From: Liminaster sp964567855 | GTDB lineage: Bacteria; Bacteroidota; Bacteroidia; Bacteroidales; UBA3663 | Assembly (NCBI GenBank): GCA_964567855.1 | Contig: CAZMOE010000010.1 | Span: 1-64,000 of the forward strand | DNA length: 64,000 nucleotides | Direction: 5' to 3' | Part shown: positions 26,145-35,560 of the stretch, piece by piece | Layout of the letters: every line of letters starts with the position of its first letter | How positions within the stretch are numbered: position 1 is the stretch's first letter | The notes under the pieces: model-generated | What the model saw: only the letters and a program-made list of their open reading frames with translations | Told to the model about the DNA's origin: nothing | Databases searched by the model: none | Program-made: the position numbers and the translations under genes

Positions 26145-26930
26145 ATGAATAAGCGCTTATTATTGTTTTTGCTTTTGCTACCGGTTTGCTGGGCGTCGCT
26201 TTCTGCGCAGAAGAAAGTGCGTCAGAACATCCGTCAGGGTAACGAGCATTATGATAAATCGGAATATCTGGAGTCGGAAATCGCCTATCGGAAGGCGTTG
26301 GAGGGAAATGCGGCAGATTCGATTGCAAAATTTAATCTTGGAAATGCGCTTTATCGCCAGCAGAAGGCCGATGCTGCCATGGAGCAGTATATGGCAACTG
26401 CCACCGGCGCCGAGCGGTCCGGCGATCTGCAACTGGCTGCCAAGGCCTATTTCAATGCCGGCGACGTCTGCCTGGCCACACAGGATTATGCCCGTGCCGA
26501 AGAACTTTTCAAGCAGTCATTGCGTATGGATCCGAGCGATCACGATGCCCGCTATAACATGATTCTTGCCCGCAAGCTCAAGCAGCAACAGGAACAGCAG
26601 CAGGAAAATCAGGATCAGAACCAGAATCAGGATAACAAATCCGACGAGCAGAAACAACAGGAGCAGCAACAGCAGAACCAGCAGAATCAGGATCAGCAGC
26701 AACAGGATGAACAGCAGCAGAATCGGGATCAGAAGGAAGATCGGCAACAGCAGGAGCAACAGGAGCAAAATCAGCAATCGCAGTCGGCCAATGCAGCTCC
26801 GAAGATGTCGCAAGAGCAGATTGAGGCCATCCTGAACGCTGCCAATCAGGAAGAAAAGGATGTGCAGGACAAAGTGCGTGAGCAACTGATGAAACAAACC
26901 GAACGGAAACGGACGGATAAGGATTGGTAA
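26145..26930 (+). CDS. batC: BatC, TPR protein with Gln/Asn-rich tail
   Basis: The ATG at 26145, two bases after the batB stop, gives a 261-residue secreted protein (MNKRLLLFLLLLPVCWASLSAQ signal). Residues of about 25-140 hold TPR-type repeats ('KFNLGNALYRQQKADAAMEQYM', 'AYFNAGDVCLATQDYARAEELF'). From about 145 to 215 nearly every residue is Gln, Asn, Glu or Asp, coded by runs of CAG/CAA. This low-complexity stretch is typical of BatC, though its length varies. A short charged C-terminus follows. Confidence 0.9.
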   Translation: MNKRLLLFLLLLPVCWASLSAQKKVRQNIRQGNEHYDKSEYLESEIAYRKALEGNAADSIAKFNLGNALYRQQKADAAMEQYMATATGAERSGDLQLAAKAYFNAGDVCLATQDYARAEELFKQSLRMDPSDHDARYNMILARKLKQQQEQQQENQDQNQNQDNKSDEQKQQEQQQQNQQNQDQQQQDEQQQNRDQKEDRQQQEQQEQNQQSQSANAAPKMSQEQIEAILNAANQEEKDVQDKVREQLMKQTERKRTDKDW

Positions 26931-26938
26931 GATAAAGT

Positions 26939-28834
26939 ATGACGACAATGATGATAAAAAGACTATTTTTAGCTCTGTTTACCTTCTGCTTGATGTTTGC
27001 GCTTCAGGCAGAAGAGGTGACTTTTCGAGTAAAGGCCCCGTCGGCTGTGGCTGTGGGGGATCAGTTTCAGGTGGAATATTCGGTAAATGCCACGGGGAAT
27101 AACTTTCGTTGTAATATAGAAGAAAGCGGACTGCGGGTTCTGACCGGCCCTGCTGCGGGTACCCGTATGTCCTACAGTACTGTCAATGGCGGGCAGATGT
27201 CCCGCTCCGTCAGCACCTCTTTTACCTATTACCTGATGGCGGAGAAAGAGGGCTCTTTCACCGTGCCGGCGGCTACGGTCAGCGTCGACGGGAAAAGTTA
27301 TACATCGAATACGGCGACCATCAAGGTCCTGCCGGCCGATGAGCCTGCGTCCGGAGGAAATCATCAAGGTTCCCGGAACGGAACGTCCGGAAACGGCGGT
27401 AGCGGACAGGGCGGCCGTTCGTCCAATACATCTATCAGCAAAGAAGACGTTCAGCTCGATATCGAGTTTTCCAAGACGAAAGCCTACGAGGGGGAAGCTA
27501 TTCTGGCCACATTAAAATTGTATTTCAAGAATCATCGTGTCGTTGACATTGCCGACGCCAAGCTTCCCGACTTTGAGGGTTTTATGGTGCAGGATATAGA
27601 TCTGCCCCAGCAGCAGGTGAATCTGGAACGCTATAAGGGCGCGAACTATCAGACCTATGTGTTGAAACAATATTTATTGTTCCCTCAGCGTGCCGGCAAG
27701 ATTGAAATACCGTCAGTTTCCGTAACAGCCGTCGCCCAGATCGTTGTTACCCGTCGGGGAAGCGGCTTCTTCTTCGACATGCCGATGGATTACACCCAGA
27801 ATGTAGAGGTTCCCGTGACCAGTGCTCCGCATACGATTACGGTCGAACCATTGCCGGCCGGAAAGCCTGCCGCTTACATGGGCGGTGTCGGAAATTTCAA
27901 TATCAAGGCTCATCTGAGTACCGATCATATCAAGGCCAACGAGGTATTGACCTATAAACTTGAAATCGAAGGAACCGGAAACATTAAATATGTCAAAGAA
28001 CCGGAACCGGTGTTCCCGGCGGATTTTGAAATCTATGATCCCAAGGTAGATGTCTCGGTCAAGACCACTTCAAAGGGCATGAGCGGCCGGAAAGTCATAG
28101 AATATACGGTGATTCCCCGATATGCCGGTACTTTCGAGATTCCGGCGGTCGAGTTCGGCTATTTCGATCCGAAGACCGGACAGTACCGGACGGCGGCGAC
28201 GCAGGCGTTTACCCTGACTGTCGAAAAAGGAGCCGATGGAAGCGGTGCGGCTGGCGGCAACAGCAACATTGCAGACTTCTCGGGCACCAATCAGGAACGT
28301 ATCAAACACCTGGGGAACGACATCCGCTACATTCATCCCCTTTCGGCCGGAGATTTGAAGCGGGACTCTGTCCCGTTGTATGCCGTATCGCTTTACTGGC
28401 TCTTCTTCCTGATCCCGTTAGTGGCATTCATCATCATTGCTATCGTCTATCGCCGTCAATTAAAGTTGAACGCCGATCTGGATCTGAAGCGTACCAAGAA
28501 GGCTAATAAGCTGGCCGTCAAACGGCTCAAGGAGGCCTCTGCGGCCCTTAAGTCGCAGGATGAGGGACGTTTCTACGAGGCTGTCCACAAGGCCATGCTG
28601 GGCTATGTGAGTGATAAACTCAGTATTCCGGTTTCCGAACTTTCGCACGAAAATGTCGAGCAGCAGCTTGTCGGACACGGTGCCTCTGCCGATTTGGCCG
28701 CTCAGTTTGTTGAAATCCTTTCCACTTGCGAGTTTGCCCGCTATGCGCCCTCTCACAGCACCCGGGCCATGGATGACCTTTATGTCCGTTCAGGCAAGAT
28801 ACTTGAAAACCTGGAGGATACGCTGAAGAAGTAA
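26939..28834 (+). CDS. batD: BatD, large Bat-operon membrane protein
   Basis: The 631-residue protein (another ATG at 26948) has a signal peptide and several periplasmic immunoglobulin-like beta domains, beginning 'VTFRVKAPSAVAVGDQFQVEY'. A Gly/Ser/Asn-rich linker lies near residues 140-160. A single membrane helix follows near 480-500 (LYWLFFLIPLVAFIIIAIVYRR), then a cytoplasmic helical domain. This is the BatD/DUF11-like layout. It follows batC by 8 bp. Confidence 0.92.
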   Translation: MTTMMIKRLFLALFTFCLMFALQAEEVTFRVKAPSAVAVGDQFQVEYSVNATGNNFRCNIEESGLRVLTGPAAGTRMSYSTVNGGQMSRSVSTSFTYYLMAEKEGSFTVPAATVSVDGKSYTSNTATIKVLPADEPASGGNHQGSRNGTSGNGGSGQGGRSSNTSISKEDVQLDIEFSKTKAYEGEAILATLKLYFKNHRVVDIADAKLPDFEGFMVQDIDLPQQQVNLERYKGANYQTYVLKQYLLFPQRAGKIEIPSVSVTAVAQIVVTRRGSGFFFDMPMDYTQNVEVPVTSAPHTITVEPLPAGKPAAYMGGVGNFNIKAHLSTDHIKANEVLTYKLEIEGTGNIKYVKEPEPVFPADFEIYDPKVDVSVKTTSKGMSGRKVIEYTVIPRYAGTFEIPAVEFGYFDPKTGQYRTAATQAFTLTVEKGADGSGAAGGNSNIADFSGTNQERIKHLGNDIRYIHPLSAGDLKRDSVPLYAVSLYWLFFLIPLVAFIIIAIVYRRQLKLNADLDLKRTKKANKLAVKRLKEASAALKSQDEGRFYEAVHKAMLGYVSDKLSIPVSELSHENVEQQLVGHGASADLAAQFVEILSTCEFARYAPSHSTRAMDDLYVRSGKILENLEDTLKK

Positions 28835-28882
28835 CTGTGAGTCGATAAATGGAATCTGAAATCTTTTAAAGTTTGACGAATA

Positions 28883-29743
28883 ATGAATACCAAATCTATA
28901 TTTCCGACCTTAGTGTCGCTCTGTGTCGCATTCCTGATTCAGGCGACGACCGCCAGTGCCCAGTCTGACGGTTCCGGCGCTGCTGCGGTTACCTCCGATA
29001 CTCTGACTGCTGCAGCCCCGGCGACGGTAGCCGGTGGCGATATGCTTTCTGCCGATGCCATTTTGCAGGCGGCGACCTCCCACTATGAGGCCGGCCGTTA
29101 CGCGGAGGCCGTTGAGGCCTATGAGACCGTGGCCGGCTGTTACGGCACCTCGGCCACGCTTTATTATAATCTTGGCAATGCTTACTATAAGAATAAGCAG
29201 TATGCCCAGGCCATCATTCAATACGAACGTTGTCTGTTGCTGGATCCGGCCTACGCCGACGCAGCTGTCAATCTGGAGATGGCCCGCATGCACTCGGTAG
29301 ATAAAATCGAGGCTATCCGTCCGGTTATTTTCGAGGAGTGGAGCAACGGAGTCCGCGATCTTCTGACGTGCGATGCGTGGGCCGTTCTGGCTGTCGTTCT
29401 GTTTCTGTTGTTCGTCATCTGTCTGTTTGCCTATTTCTTTTTGCGGCGTCGGACTTGGCGCAAGTTCGGATTCTATGGCGGCATTCTGGCCTTCCTGCTT
29501 TGCATCCTTTCCATTTATTATGCCGACGCTCAATACGAGAAACTTACGGTAAGGAATCATGCTATCGTCGTGACGCCGACCGTCACCGTCCGTTCCTCTC
29601 CGGCCGAGAGCGGCACGCAGTTGTTCCCGATTCATGAAGGTACGAAAGTCAGGATCCGTTCCACCTTGGGTGAATGGTCTGAGATAGAACTCATGGACGG
29701 AAACATCGGCTGGATGCCCAGTGGCGATCTGGAAGTGATTTGA
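28883..29743 (+). CDS. batE: BatE, TPR and SH3-like protein
   Basis: The 286-residue protein has a signal peptide, an Ala/Thr-rich spacer and two TPR units ('LYYNLGNAYYKNKQYAQAIIQYERCL'). Two membrane helices follow near 165-185 and 195-212. A bacterial SH3-like domain ends the protein ('VTPTVTVRSSPAESGTQLFPIHEGTKVRI ... NIGWMPSGDLEVI'). This is the usual BatE architecture and the last gene of the Bat operon. Neither an obvious terminator nor a promoter separates it from the next gene, 55 bp away. Confidence 0.92.
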   Translation: MNTKSIFPTLVSLCVAFLIQATTASAQSDGSGAAAVTSDTLTAAAPATVAGGDMLSADAILQAATSHYEAGRYAEAVEAYETVAGCYGTSATLYYNLGNAYYKNKQYAQAIIQYERCLLLDPAYADAAVNLEMARMHSVDKIEAIRPVIFEEWSNGVRDLLTCDAWAVLAVVLFLLFVICLFAYFFLRRRTWRKFGFYGGILAFLLCILSIYYADAQYEKLTVRNHAIVVTPTVTVRSSPAESGTQLFPIHEGTKVRIRSTLGEWSEIELMDGNIGWMPSGDLEVI

Positions 29744-29798
29744 ACCATTATCGACATCGTCCGGAGATTGCGGTCCGCCGGCGTTGCAGATTCTTGTT

Positions 29799-30791
29799 AT
29801 GAGAGGACTATTGATTGTCATATTGGCTTTTATTGTCACGGGATGTACGTGGGGCAATTCGTCCGATACAGCCTTGGACGATGCCGAACGGGTGATGGGA
29901 GAGAATCCGGAAGAGGCTTTTGAACGGCTCAGCATCATCGATGTTTCTGAGTTTGCCGATTCTGCCACCATGGCACGGTGGGCTTTTCTGTATAGCGATG
30001 CGATGATGAGGTGCAGGCTCGCAGCCCCGTCGGATACGATTATTTCCATTGCCGTCCGCTATTATGCTTCATCCGGTGAACGGCAGCTTTTGGCGCGATC
30101 GAAAGAAATCCGGTCAGCGCTTCTGTTACAGGAGCCGGAGGCAGATGCTCTGTTGCAGGCCCGTTATGTACAGAAGGTCAAGGAATATGCTCTTTATAAA
30201 GAGCGGCGGCAGCGGCATCTCTGGGTGCTGGAAGGGACAGTAATTTTATTCATTCTCATAGGCATGATGCTTTGGCAGCAACGGCGTTTACGGTGGCAGG
30301 CTTGTCAAAATGAGGTGTTGCTTGCTCAGGCAGCCTCTTTGCGTGAGGCTGTGGCGGTCGAGAAGAACCTGACGGCGGGATTGTCGATTGTGGTGGATGA
30401 TCAGTTTGTTAGGCGTTTCCGTTTTATCGATCAGTTATGTTCCACCTATTATGAAAATCAGGGTACAGCCTCGGAACGCAATGCCATCGCCCGCGAGGTG
30501 AAGCGGGAGATCGAGGCCTTTAAGTGCGACAGCAAGACATTTTCCGGCCTGGAGGCCGCAGTGGCCGATGTCCATGCCGACTGGCTTGCCGTCGTTCGGG
30601 AAGCGTTGCCCCGCCTCAGTACCGATGATTATCAATTGCTGATTTATCTGATCTGCGGATTTTCTTCGCAGGCGATAAGCATCTTTATCGGCGAAAAAGT
30701 GGAAACCGTCTATAAGCGGAAATCCCGTCTGAAAGGAAAGATTTGCCAAGCTGGCGGCCGTTGTCGGGACCTGCTTCTCCCGATTTTCTGA
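29799..30791 (+). CDS. Membrane-tethered lipoprotein with C-terminal helix-turn-helix
   Basis: The ATG at 29799 gives 330 residues. The N-terminus is a lipoprotein-type signal (FIVTGC). A helical, repeat-like domain lies outside, one membrane helix runs at about 146-165 (VLEGTVILFILIGMMLW), and a coiled coil follows. The last 60 residues ('LSTDDYQLLIYLICGFSSQAISIFIGEKVETVYKRKSRLKGKI') resemble the DNA-binding helix-turn-helix of LuxR/sigma-4 type. This layout is widespread in Bacteroidales, usually with more TPRs; here it is short. A terminator overlaps its stop codon, and a TonB-type barrel gene follows. Confidence 0.75.
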   Translation: MRGLLIVILAFIVTGCTWGNSSDTALDDAERVMGENPEEAFERLSIIDVSEFADSATMARWAFLYSDAMMRCRLAAPSDTIISIAVRYYASSGERQLLARSKEIRSALLLQEPEADALLQARYVQKVKEYALYKERRQRHLWVLEGTVILFILIGMMLWQQRRLRWQACQNEVLLAQAASLREAVAVEKNLTAGLSIVVDDQFVRRFRFIDQLCSTYYENQGTASERNAIAREVKREIEAFKCDSKTFSGLEAAVADVHADWLAVVREALPRLSTDDYQLLIYLICGFSSQAISIFIGEKVETVYKRKSRLKGKICQAGGRCRDLLLPIF

Positions 30792-30823
30792 CGGCGCTCT
30801 CATCCGGTCAGAATTTTCTTTTT
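30786..30823 (+). terminator. Terminator overlapping the stop of the tethered HTH gene
   Basis: TTCTGAC (30786-30792) pairs with GTCAGAA (30807-30813), and GG/CC extend the stem inward. A T-rich run follows to 30823. The stop codon of the upstream gene lies inside the left arm. Confidence 0.7.
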
Positions 30824-30883
30824 CATATTTTTGTAATCAATTATATCATAGTGTATTATATATTCTCTGTGTCAGACCGTGAA

Positions 30884-30916
30884 TTTGGAATTTACGAGTT
30901 CCTCATACTACCTTTG
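30884..30916 (+). promoter_or_regulatory. Promoter of the outer-membrane barrel gene
   Basis: TTTG (30884-30887), a 21-bp spacer and TACCTTTG (30909-30916) are full matches to both boxes. The ATG is at 30937, so the leader is only about 14 bases. Confidence 0.75.
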
Positions 30917-30936
30917 CAGGCAAAAACGCAGAGTCT

Positions 30937-33009
30937 ATGTACAGAAAAATTTCAACATTTATTATCGCCTTTTGCCCTGTGGCAGGGCTTGCCTGTCAGG
31001 AGGCGGATACGCTTTCCTTCCGTTTGCATGAAGTCTGTGTCGAGCCGGATCCGTCGGTTTCCCGATGGGAAGGTAGCACGCTTGTTTCTACCATTGCTGG
31101 CACTCCGCTTGCCCGTCTGGGAAATGCTCTCGATGTCCTCGCTCAGCTGCCGATGATGTCGGTTTCCGATGACGGCGTCTCCGTGCAGGGGCGCGGAACT
31201 CCGGAGATTTATATAGACGGTCATCCTGTGCATGATATTACGGAACTCCGTACGTTGCAGTCCGACAATATCCGGAAAGTCGAATTACTGATGGCCCCGG
31301 GCGCGCAGTATGATGCCGCAGCTTGTTCCGTGCTGAAGATTACGACCCGCCGCAATTTCATTGCCGGACTTTCGGCCATGGAAGAGGCCGAAGTCAAGGC
31401 CCGCCGCCGCTGGAGCGCTTCGGATGAGCTTGTGTTGCGTTACTTTACCGGTAACTGGGAAATTTTCGGCGAGGGACTTTTATGGCATTCCGATTCGCAG
31501 GTGAAGGGAAGGACCGTCCAGCGGTTTCTTTATGAGGGGCGTCCGGTGGAAATCGGCAGTACCCAGAATCGCACGGCTCCAGCCAATGAGGCTGTGGGGC
31601 GCATCGGGTTCAACTATGCTGCCGGTGGAAAATCTTTCGGCGGATATTATCGTGCCGACCGTGTCCGCTCCCGGCTGTACAACACCGGCCGGGAGTGGAT
31701 GGACGGAGAGCCGGAACTGTTGCGGACCATCCGTATGGGCAGTAACCGCCTGAACCGGTCGGTGGCCCTGTATTATGATGAAGAGGGTGAAGAGAAGCGC
31801 CATCTGCATTTCGACGGGGCGTTTCGCTGTCATGATATGAAAACTGACAGCGAAACCGCATATCCCTCTGCTTCCGGTTTGCCGGCAGTTTGCTCAGATC
31901 AGGATAACCCTTATCTTTTCGGGGCTGTGAAACTGTATGTCGAATTTCCCTGGAGCAGCGGCATGATGACGCTCGGAACCGAGGATTCTTATACCCGGAC
32001 CGATCTGGATTATAGGATGTCGAATGAAGCGGTCAGTGCCTATATTCCTTCCTCTTTTACCCGAACCCGTCAAGAGGCCTATGCCGCATTCGTTTCCTGG
32101 CAACGCCGTTTCAAAAAAGTCGGTTTCAATGTCGGGGCAAGGTATGAGCATGCCGGTTATTCGTATTCCGTCGATGGCGGAACGGGAATCTCTATGAGCC
32201 GGCGTGATAATTTTTTATCGCCCGATTTCTCCTGTGATATTAATTTTTCCGACGATGCGGCTTTGAGTTTCAGCTATCGGATGTCTGCCGTCCGCCCGCC
32301 CTATGCTCAGCTTACCGGCGGACTGGTCTACACCGGCCGGCATGAAATTGAGGGCGGTAATTCTGCATTACGCGATGAACACCGGCATTGTTTCCGTTTT
32401 TTCGGAATGTGGCATGACTTCATGGCGCAGATCGAATATTGTCGTGCCCGTGATACCTATGGATTTGTCAAGGAATTGTATCCGGCCTCCTCTCCGCAGG
32501 TGTTGATGCATCCGGTTAATCTGGATGTCTCTTCGATGTCGCTCTTCCTGATATGGAGCCGGAAAATACGGGATTGGGTGCCCGACGTCACGTTGGGCTG
32601 TTCTCCCCAACGGCTTGCATGGAAAGGCGAGAGGTACGATTGCCCGATGTTCTCATATCGTTGGAATAATATTTTTTCATTGCCCTGCCGCTGGATGCTG
32701 ACTGCTGCGTTTTCGGGAAACAGCGCCGGACACATCCATACTCAGAAGTTCGGGGCTTCGTGGTTTGTCATGGATGTCAGTGTGCGAAAAACGTTTTTCA
32801 ATGATTGTTTCGATGTACGCCTCGGCGTAAACAATATTTTCCGTACCGACCATAACGGGTGGATACTGCGTAGTTGTGGAATTATTGCCGAAAAACATCA
32901 GTCGTATGACAGCCGCAGCGTGACGCTGACATTATCCTATAAGTTCCGGCCCCGCAAGAGCGGATATCTGGGCGGAGACGCTTCGGAAACAGAAGCGAAA
33001 CGTCTTTGA
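30937..33009 (+). CDS. TonB-dependent-receptor-like outer-membrane barrel
   Basis: The 690-residue protein has a signal peptide and then, without the usual carboxypeptidase-like N-terminal domain, a plug-like region ('NALDVLAQLPMMSVSDDGVSVQGRG', 'IYIDGHPVHD', 'NIRKVELLMAPGAQYD'). Long beta-rich stretches with aromatic residues at strand ends follow, ending 'SVTLTLSYKFRPRKS'. It fits the outer-membrane beta-barrel family of Bacteroidota, related to TonB receptors, with unknown cargo. It has its own promoter, and the upstream tethered HTH protein is a candidate regulator. Confidence 0.8.
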   Translation: MYRKISTFIIAFCPVAGLACQEADTLSFRLHEVCVEPDPSVSRWEGSTLVSTIAGTPLARLGNALDVLAQLPMMSVSDDGVSVQGRGTPEIYIDGHPVHDITELRTLQSDNIRKVELLMAPGAQYDAAACSVLKITTRRNFIAGLSAMEEAEVKARRRWSASDELVLRYFTGNWEIFGEGLLWHSDSQVKGRTVQRFLYEGRPVEIGSTQNRTAPANEAVGRIGFNYAAGGKSFGGYYRADRVRSRLYNTGREWMDGEPELLRTIRMGSNRLNRSVALYYDEEGEEKRHLHFDGAFRCHDMKTDSETAYPSASGLPAVCSDQDNPYLFGAVKLYVEFPWSSGMMTLGTEDSYTRTDLDYRMSNEAVSAYIPSSFTRTRQEAYAAFVSWQRRFKKVGFNVGARYEHAGYSYSVDGGTGISMSRRDNFLSPDFSCDINFSDDAALSFSYRMSAVRPPYAQLTGGLVYTGRHEIEGGNSALRDEHRHCFRFFGMWHDFMAQIEYCRARDTYGFVKELYPASSPQVLMHPVNLDVSSMSLFLIWSRKIRDWVPDVTLGCSPQRLAWKGERYDCPMFSYRWNNIFSLPCRWMLTAAFSGNSAGHIHTQKFGASWFVMDVSVRKTFFNDCFDVRLGVNNIFRTDHNGWILRSCGIIAEKHQSYDSRSVTLTLSYKFRPRKSGYLGGDASETEAKRL

Positions 33010-33358
33010 AATGCTTTCGGAACCGCTTACCATTCATAGCGTTGGCGGTTTTCCGCCGGCAGGGATAGGGTTACCGATGAACAGAGGCGGAATGGGCGAA
33101 ACGGTTTGTCGCAATTGTCGGGCGGACATAGTCCGACCTGCAAATTATATGGTCTTCTGCCGGGTTATAGGAGGCTATTATCCGCCAAATTGCCTAAATG
33201 AAAGAAAAAAAGGGACTTGAATTGTAAAATCTGTGTATTTAATGTTGTAAAATTGAAAAAAATAAACTATTTTTGCGCCCGATTTCCATGTGCAGGATTC
33301 TTGCAACAGAAAACCGGGTCTTGGGAATCATAGTGATCATTTATTTTTAATTTATTTT
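33010..33358. other. Intergenic region before rpsA
   Basis: I see no convincing gene here. A 69-codon frame starting at 33011 has no ribosome site, no promoter of its own and an unlikely composition. The right part carries the rpsA promoter and a leader of about 75 bases. Confidence 0.6.
33245..33275 (+). promoter_or_regulatory. rpsA promoter
   Basis: TTGT (33245-33248), a 19-bp spacer and TATTTTTG (33268-33275) give a good match. The start of transcription would be near 33282, which rules out the longer frame beginning at 33290 as well placed and supports the ATG at 33359. Confidence 0.6.
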
Positions 33359-35143
33359 ATGTCTAACAATTTAACAACCGCCATTGAAGATTTCAACTGG
33401 GAATCTTATGAAAAAGGCGAAATTCTTGGCGACAAGAGCGTAGAGGAACTGACGGCCAACTACGAAAAAACTTTAAGTGCTGTCAACAATAACGAGGTAA
33501 TCAAAGGTACGGTGACTGCTATGGATAAGCGCGAAGTTATCGTTAACATTGGTTACAAGAGCGAAGGTGTTATCGCAGCTTCCGAATTTCGTTATAACCC
33601 CGATTTGAAAGTCGGCGACGAGGTTGAGGTTTTCATCGAATCTCAGGAAAACAAGGCCGGCCAGCTCGTACTTTCTCACAAGAAGGCCCGTGCAACCTCT
33701 TCTTGGGCTCGTGTGAACGAAGCTCTTGAAAATGATGAAATCATCAAGGGTTTTGTAAAGTGCCGCACAAAGGGTGGTATGATTGTCGATGTCTTCGGTA
33801 TCGAGGCATTCTTGCCCGGTTCGCAAATCGATGTCAAGCCCATTCGCGACTATGATGTCTTTGTCAACAAGACGATGGAATTCAAGATCGTCAAGATCAA
33901 TCATGAATATAAGAATGTAGTAGTTTCTCATAAGGCCCTCATTGAAGCTGAAATCGAGGCCCAGAAGAAGGAAATCATGTCTCATCTTCAGAAGGGTCAG
34001 ATCCTTGAAGGTACCGTCAAGAACATCACTTCTTATGGCGTGTTCATCGATCTCGGCGGCGTAGACGGTTTGATTCACATTACGGATCTTTCTTGGGGCC
34101 GTATCAACAAACCTGAAGAGATTGTTGCTCTCGATCAGAAGTTGAACGTCGTTATTTTGGATTTCGACGATGAGAAGAAGCGCATCGCTCTTGGTTTGAA
34201 GCAGCTTACTCCTCATCCGTGGGATGCCCTTAGCGAAGAACTCAAGGTCGGCGATAAGGTGAACGGTAAAGTGGTTGTCATGACTGATTACGGTGCATTC
34301 GTAGAGATCGCCACCGGTGTCGAAGGCCTTATCCACGTATCTGAAATGTCTTGGTCTCAGCATTTGCGCTCCGCTCAGGATATTTTGAAGGTCGGCGACG
34401 ATGTGGAAGCCGTTATTTTGACTCTTGATCGCACTGAACGTAAGATGAGCCTCGGCTTGAAGCAGCTCAAGGCCGATCCGTGGGAAAAGATCGAAGAGAA
34501 GTATGCTGTCGGTTCCGTTCATACGGCTCGCGTACGTAACTTCACGAACTTCGGTGTATTTGTTGAAATCGAAGATGGCGTAGACGGTTTGATTCACATT
34601 TCCGATCTTTCTTGGACGAAGAAGATCAAGCATCCGTCTGAGTTTACCCAGATCGGCGCTTCTATCGATGTTCAGGTTCTTGAAATCGACAAGGAGAACC
34701 GTCGTCTCAGCCTCGGTCACAAGCAGCTCGAAGCTAATCCGTGGGATGAGTACGAAGGTATCTATACCGTAGGCTCCGTTCATACCGGCAAGGTAGTCGA
34801 GATGATGGACAAGGGCGCTGTGATTTCTCTCCAGGAAGGTGTAGAAGGTTTCGCTACTCCCAAGCATTTGGTTAAGCAGGACGGCACGACTGCCGCAACC
34901 GGCGAGGAACTTGAATTCAAGGTAATTGAGTTCAATAAGGACCAGAAGCGCGTGATCCTTTCTCACAGCCGTATTTTCGAGGACGAGGCTAAGGCTGAGG
35001 CCAAGAAGGAGGCTGCTGCCAAGAAGGCCGCTAAGAAAGAGGCTGCCAAGAAAGACAGCGTAGTTATGCCGACAATCGAAAAGGCTACATTGGGCGATAT
35101 CGATGCTCTTGCAGCTTTGAAGGAGAAGCTTTCCGGTAAATAA
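33359..35143 (+). CDS. rpsA: 30S ribosomal protein S1
   Basis: S1 helps the ribosome bind and unwind mRNA. The ATG at 33359 gives 594 residues (MSNNLTTAIEDFNW) and fits the family, while the open frame extends 23 codons further up. Six S1/OB repeats can be counted, each with a motif like 'YGVFIDLGGVDGLIH' and closing 'LGLKQL'. The first two are more divergent, as usual. A Lys/Ala-rich segment near residues 540-570 precedes the C-terminus. It is a single-gene unit with its own promoter and a strong terminator. Confidence 0.96.
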   Translation: MSNNLTTAIEDFNWESYEKGEILGDKSVEELTANYEKTLSAVNNNEVIKGTVTAMDKREVIVNIGYKSEGVIAASEFRYNPDLKVGDEVEVFIESQENKAGQLVLSHKKARATSSWARVNEALENDEIIKGFVKCRTKGGMIVDVFGIEAFLPGSQIDVKPIRDYDVFVNKTMEFKIVKINHEYKNVVVSHKALIEAEIEAQKKEIMSHLQKGQILEGTVKNITSYGVFIDLGGVDGLIHITDLSWGRINKPEEIVALDQKLNVVILDFDDEKKRIALGLKQLTPHPWDALSEELKVGDKVNGKVVVMTDYGAFVEIATGVEGLIHVSEMSWSQHLRSAQDILKVGDDVEAVILTLDRTERKMSLGLKQLKADPWEKIEEKYAVGSVHTARVRNFTNFGVFVEIEDGVDGLIHISDLSWTKKIKHPSEFTQIGASIDVQVLEIDKENRRLSLGHKQLEANPWDEYEGIYTVGSVHTGKVVEMMDKGAVISLQEGVEGFATPKHLVKQDGTTAATGEELEFKVIEFNKDQKRVILSHSRIFEDEAKAEAKKEAAAKKAAKKEAAKKDSVVMPTIEKATLGDIDALAALKEKLSGK

Positions 35144-35246
35144 ATTCGGAAATTGTGTCGTAGGTTCCCGTTTGAATGTCCATGAAAATGGTCCGGACGG
35201 CGAAGCGACAGATGATAAGTAAATACAACGGTTTGGTTGTATGATT

Positions 35247-35294
35247 AAAACAGACAATGCATGAGTGAAAAGTTGTGCATTGTCTGTTTTTTTG
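35247..35294 (+). terminator. rpsA terminator
   Basis: A perfect 15-bp stem (35247-35261 with 35276-35290; core ACAGACAATGCA / TGCATTGTCTGT) with a 14-base loop runs into a T-run. It lies about 100 bases after the rpsA stop. The rest of 35144-35560 has no gene. Confidence 0.9.
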
Positions 35295-35527
35295 TTTCTG
35301 CGGACTCTTTTTCCGGGAGATTTTTCCTATGAATGCTTACATATATAAGATCCACTTTTGAATTGGCCCGCTTTTCATTGAAAAGTATTGTCGATTGTAT
35401 GTTTTGACCGGTGCGTTTTGTGATAAAACGCTCTCTATAATATCCGGATTTTTCAATAAACTATAAATATTAAATAGAAAAATAGAACTTTCAAATAAAA
35501 ATGTATGGAAGTTGAAGTTATTTTTAT

Positions 35528-35535
35528 TATTTTTG
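35528..35535 (+). promoter_or_regulatory. -7 element before the small ORF and prsW-like gene
   Basis: TATTTTTG matches TAnnTTTG. No clear TTTG is present 19-21 bp upstream. It lies 25 bases before the ATG of the 81-codon frame. Confidence 0.4.
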
Positions 35536-35560
35536 CACTAAATAATACTTCTCTTGTTAT

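Noticed and set aside
26517..26948. Poly-Leu membrane-like frame on the minus strand
   Set aside because: It is the reverse translation of the CAG/CAA runs in batC.
33011..33220. 69-codon frame directly after the barrel gene
   Set aside because: There is no promoter or ribosome site, and its composition looks unlike neighbouring genes. The cysteine pair (CRNCR) alone was not enough to call it.
33473..35257. 594-codon minus-strand frame opposite rpsA
   Set aside because: rpsA is unmistakable with six S1 domains. The opposite frame is Leu-rich noise and has no family features.
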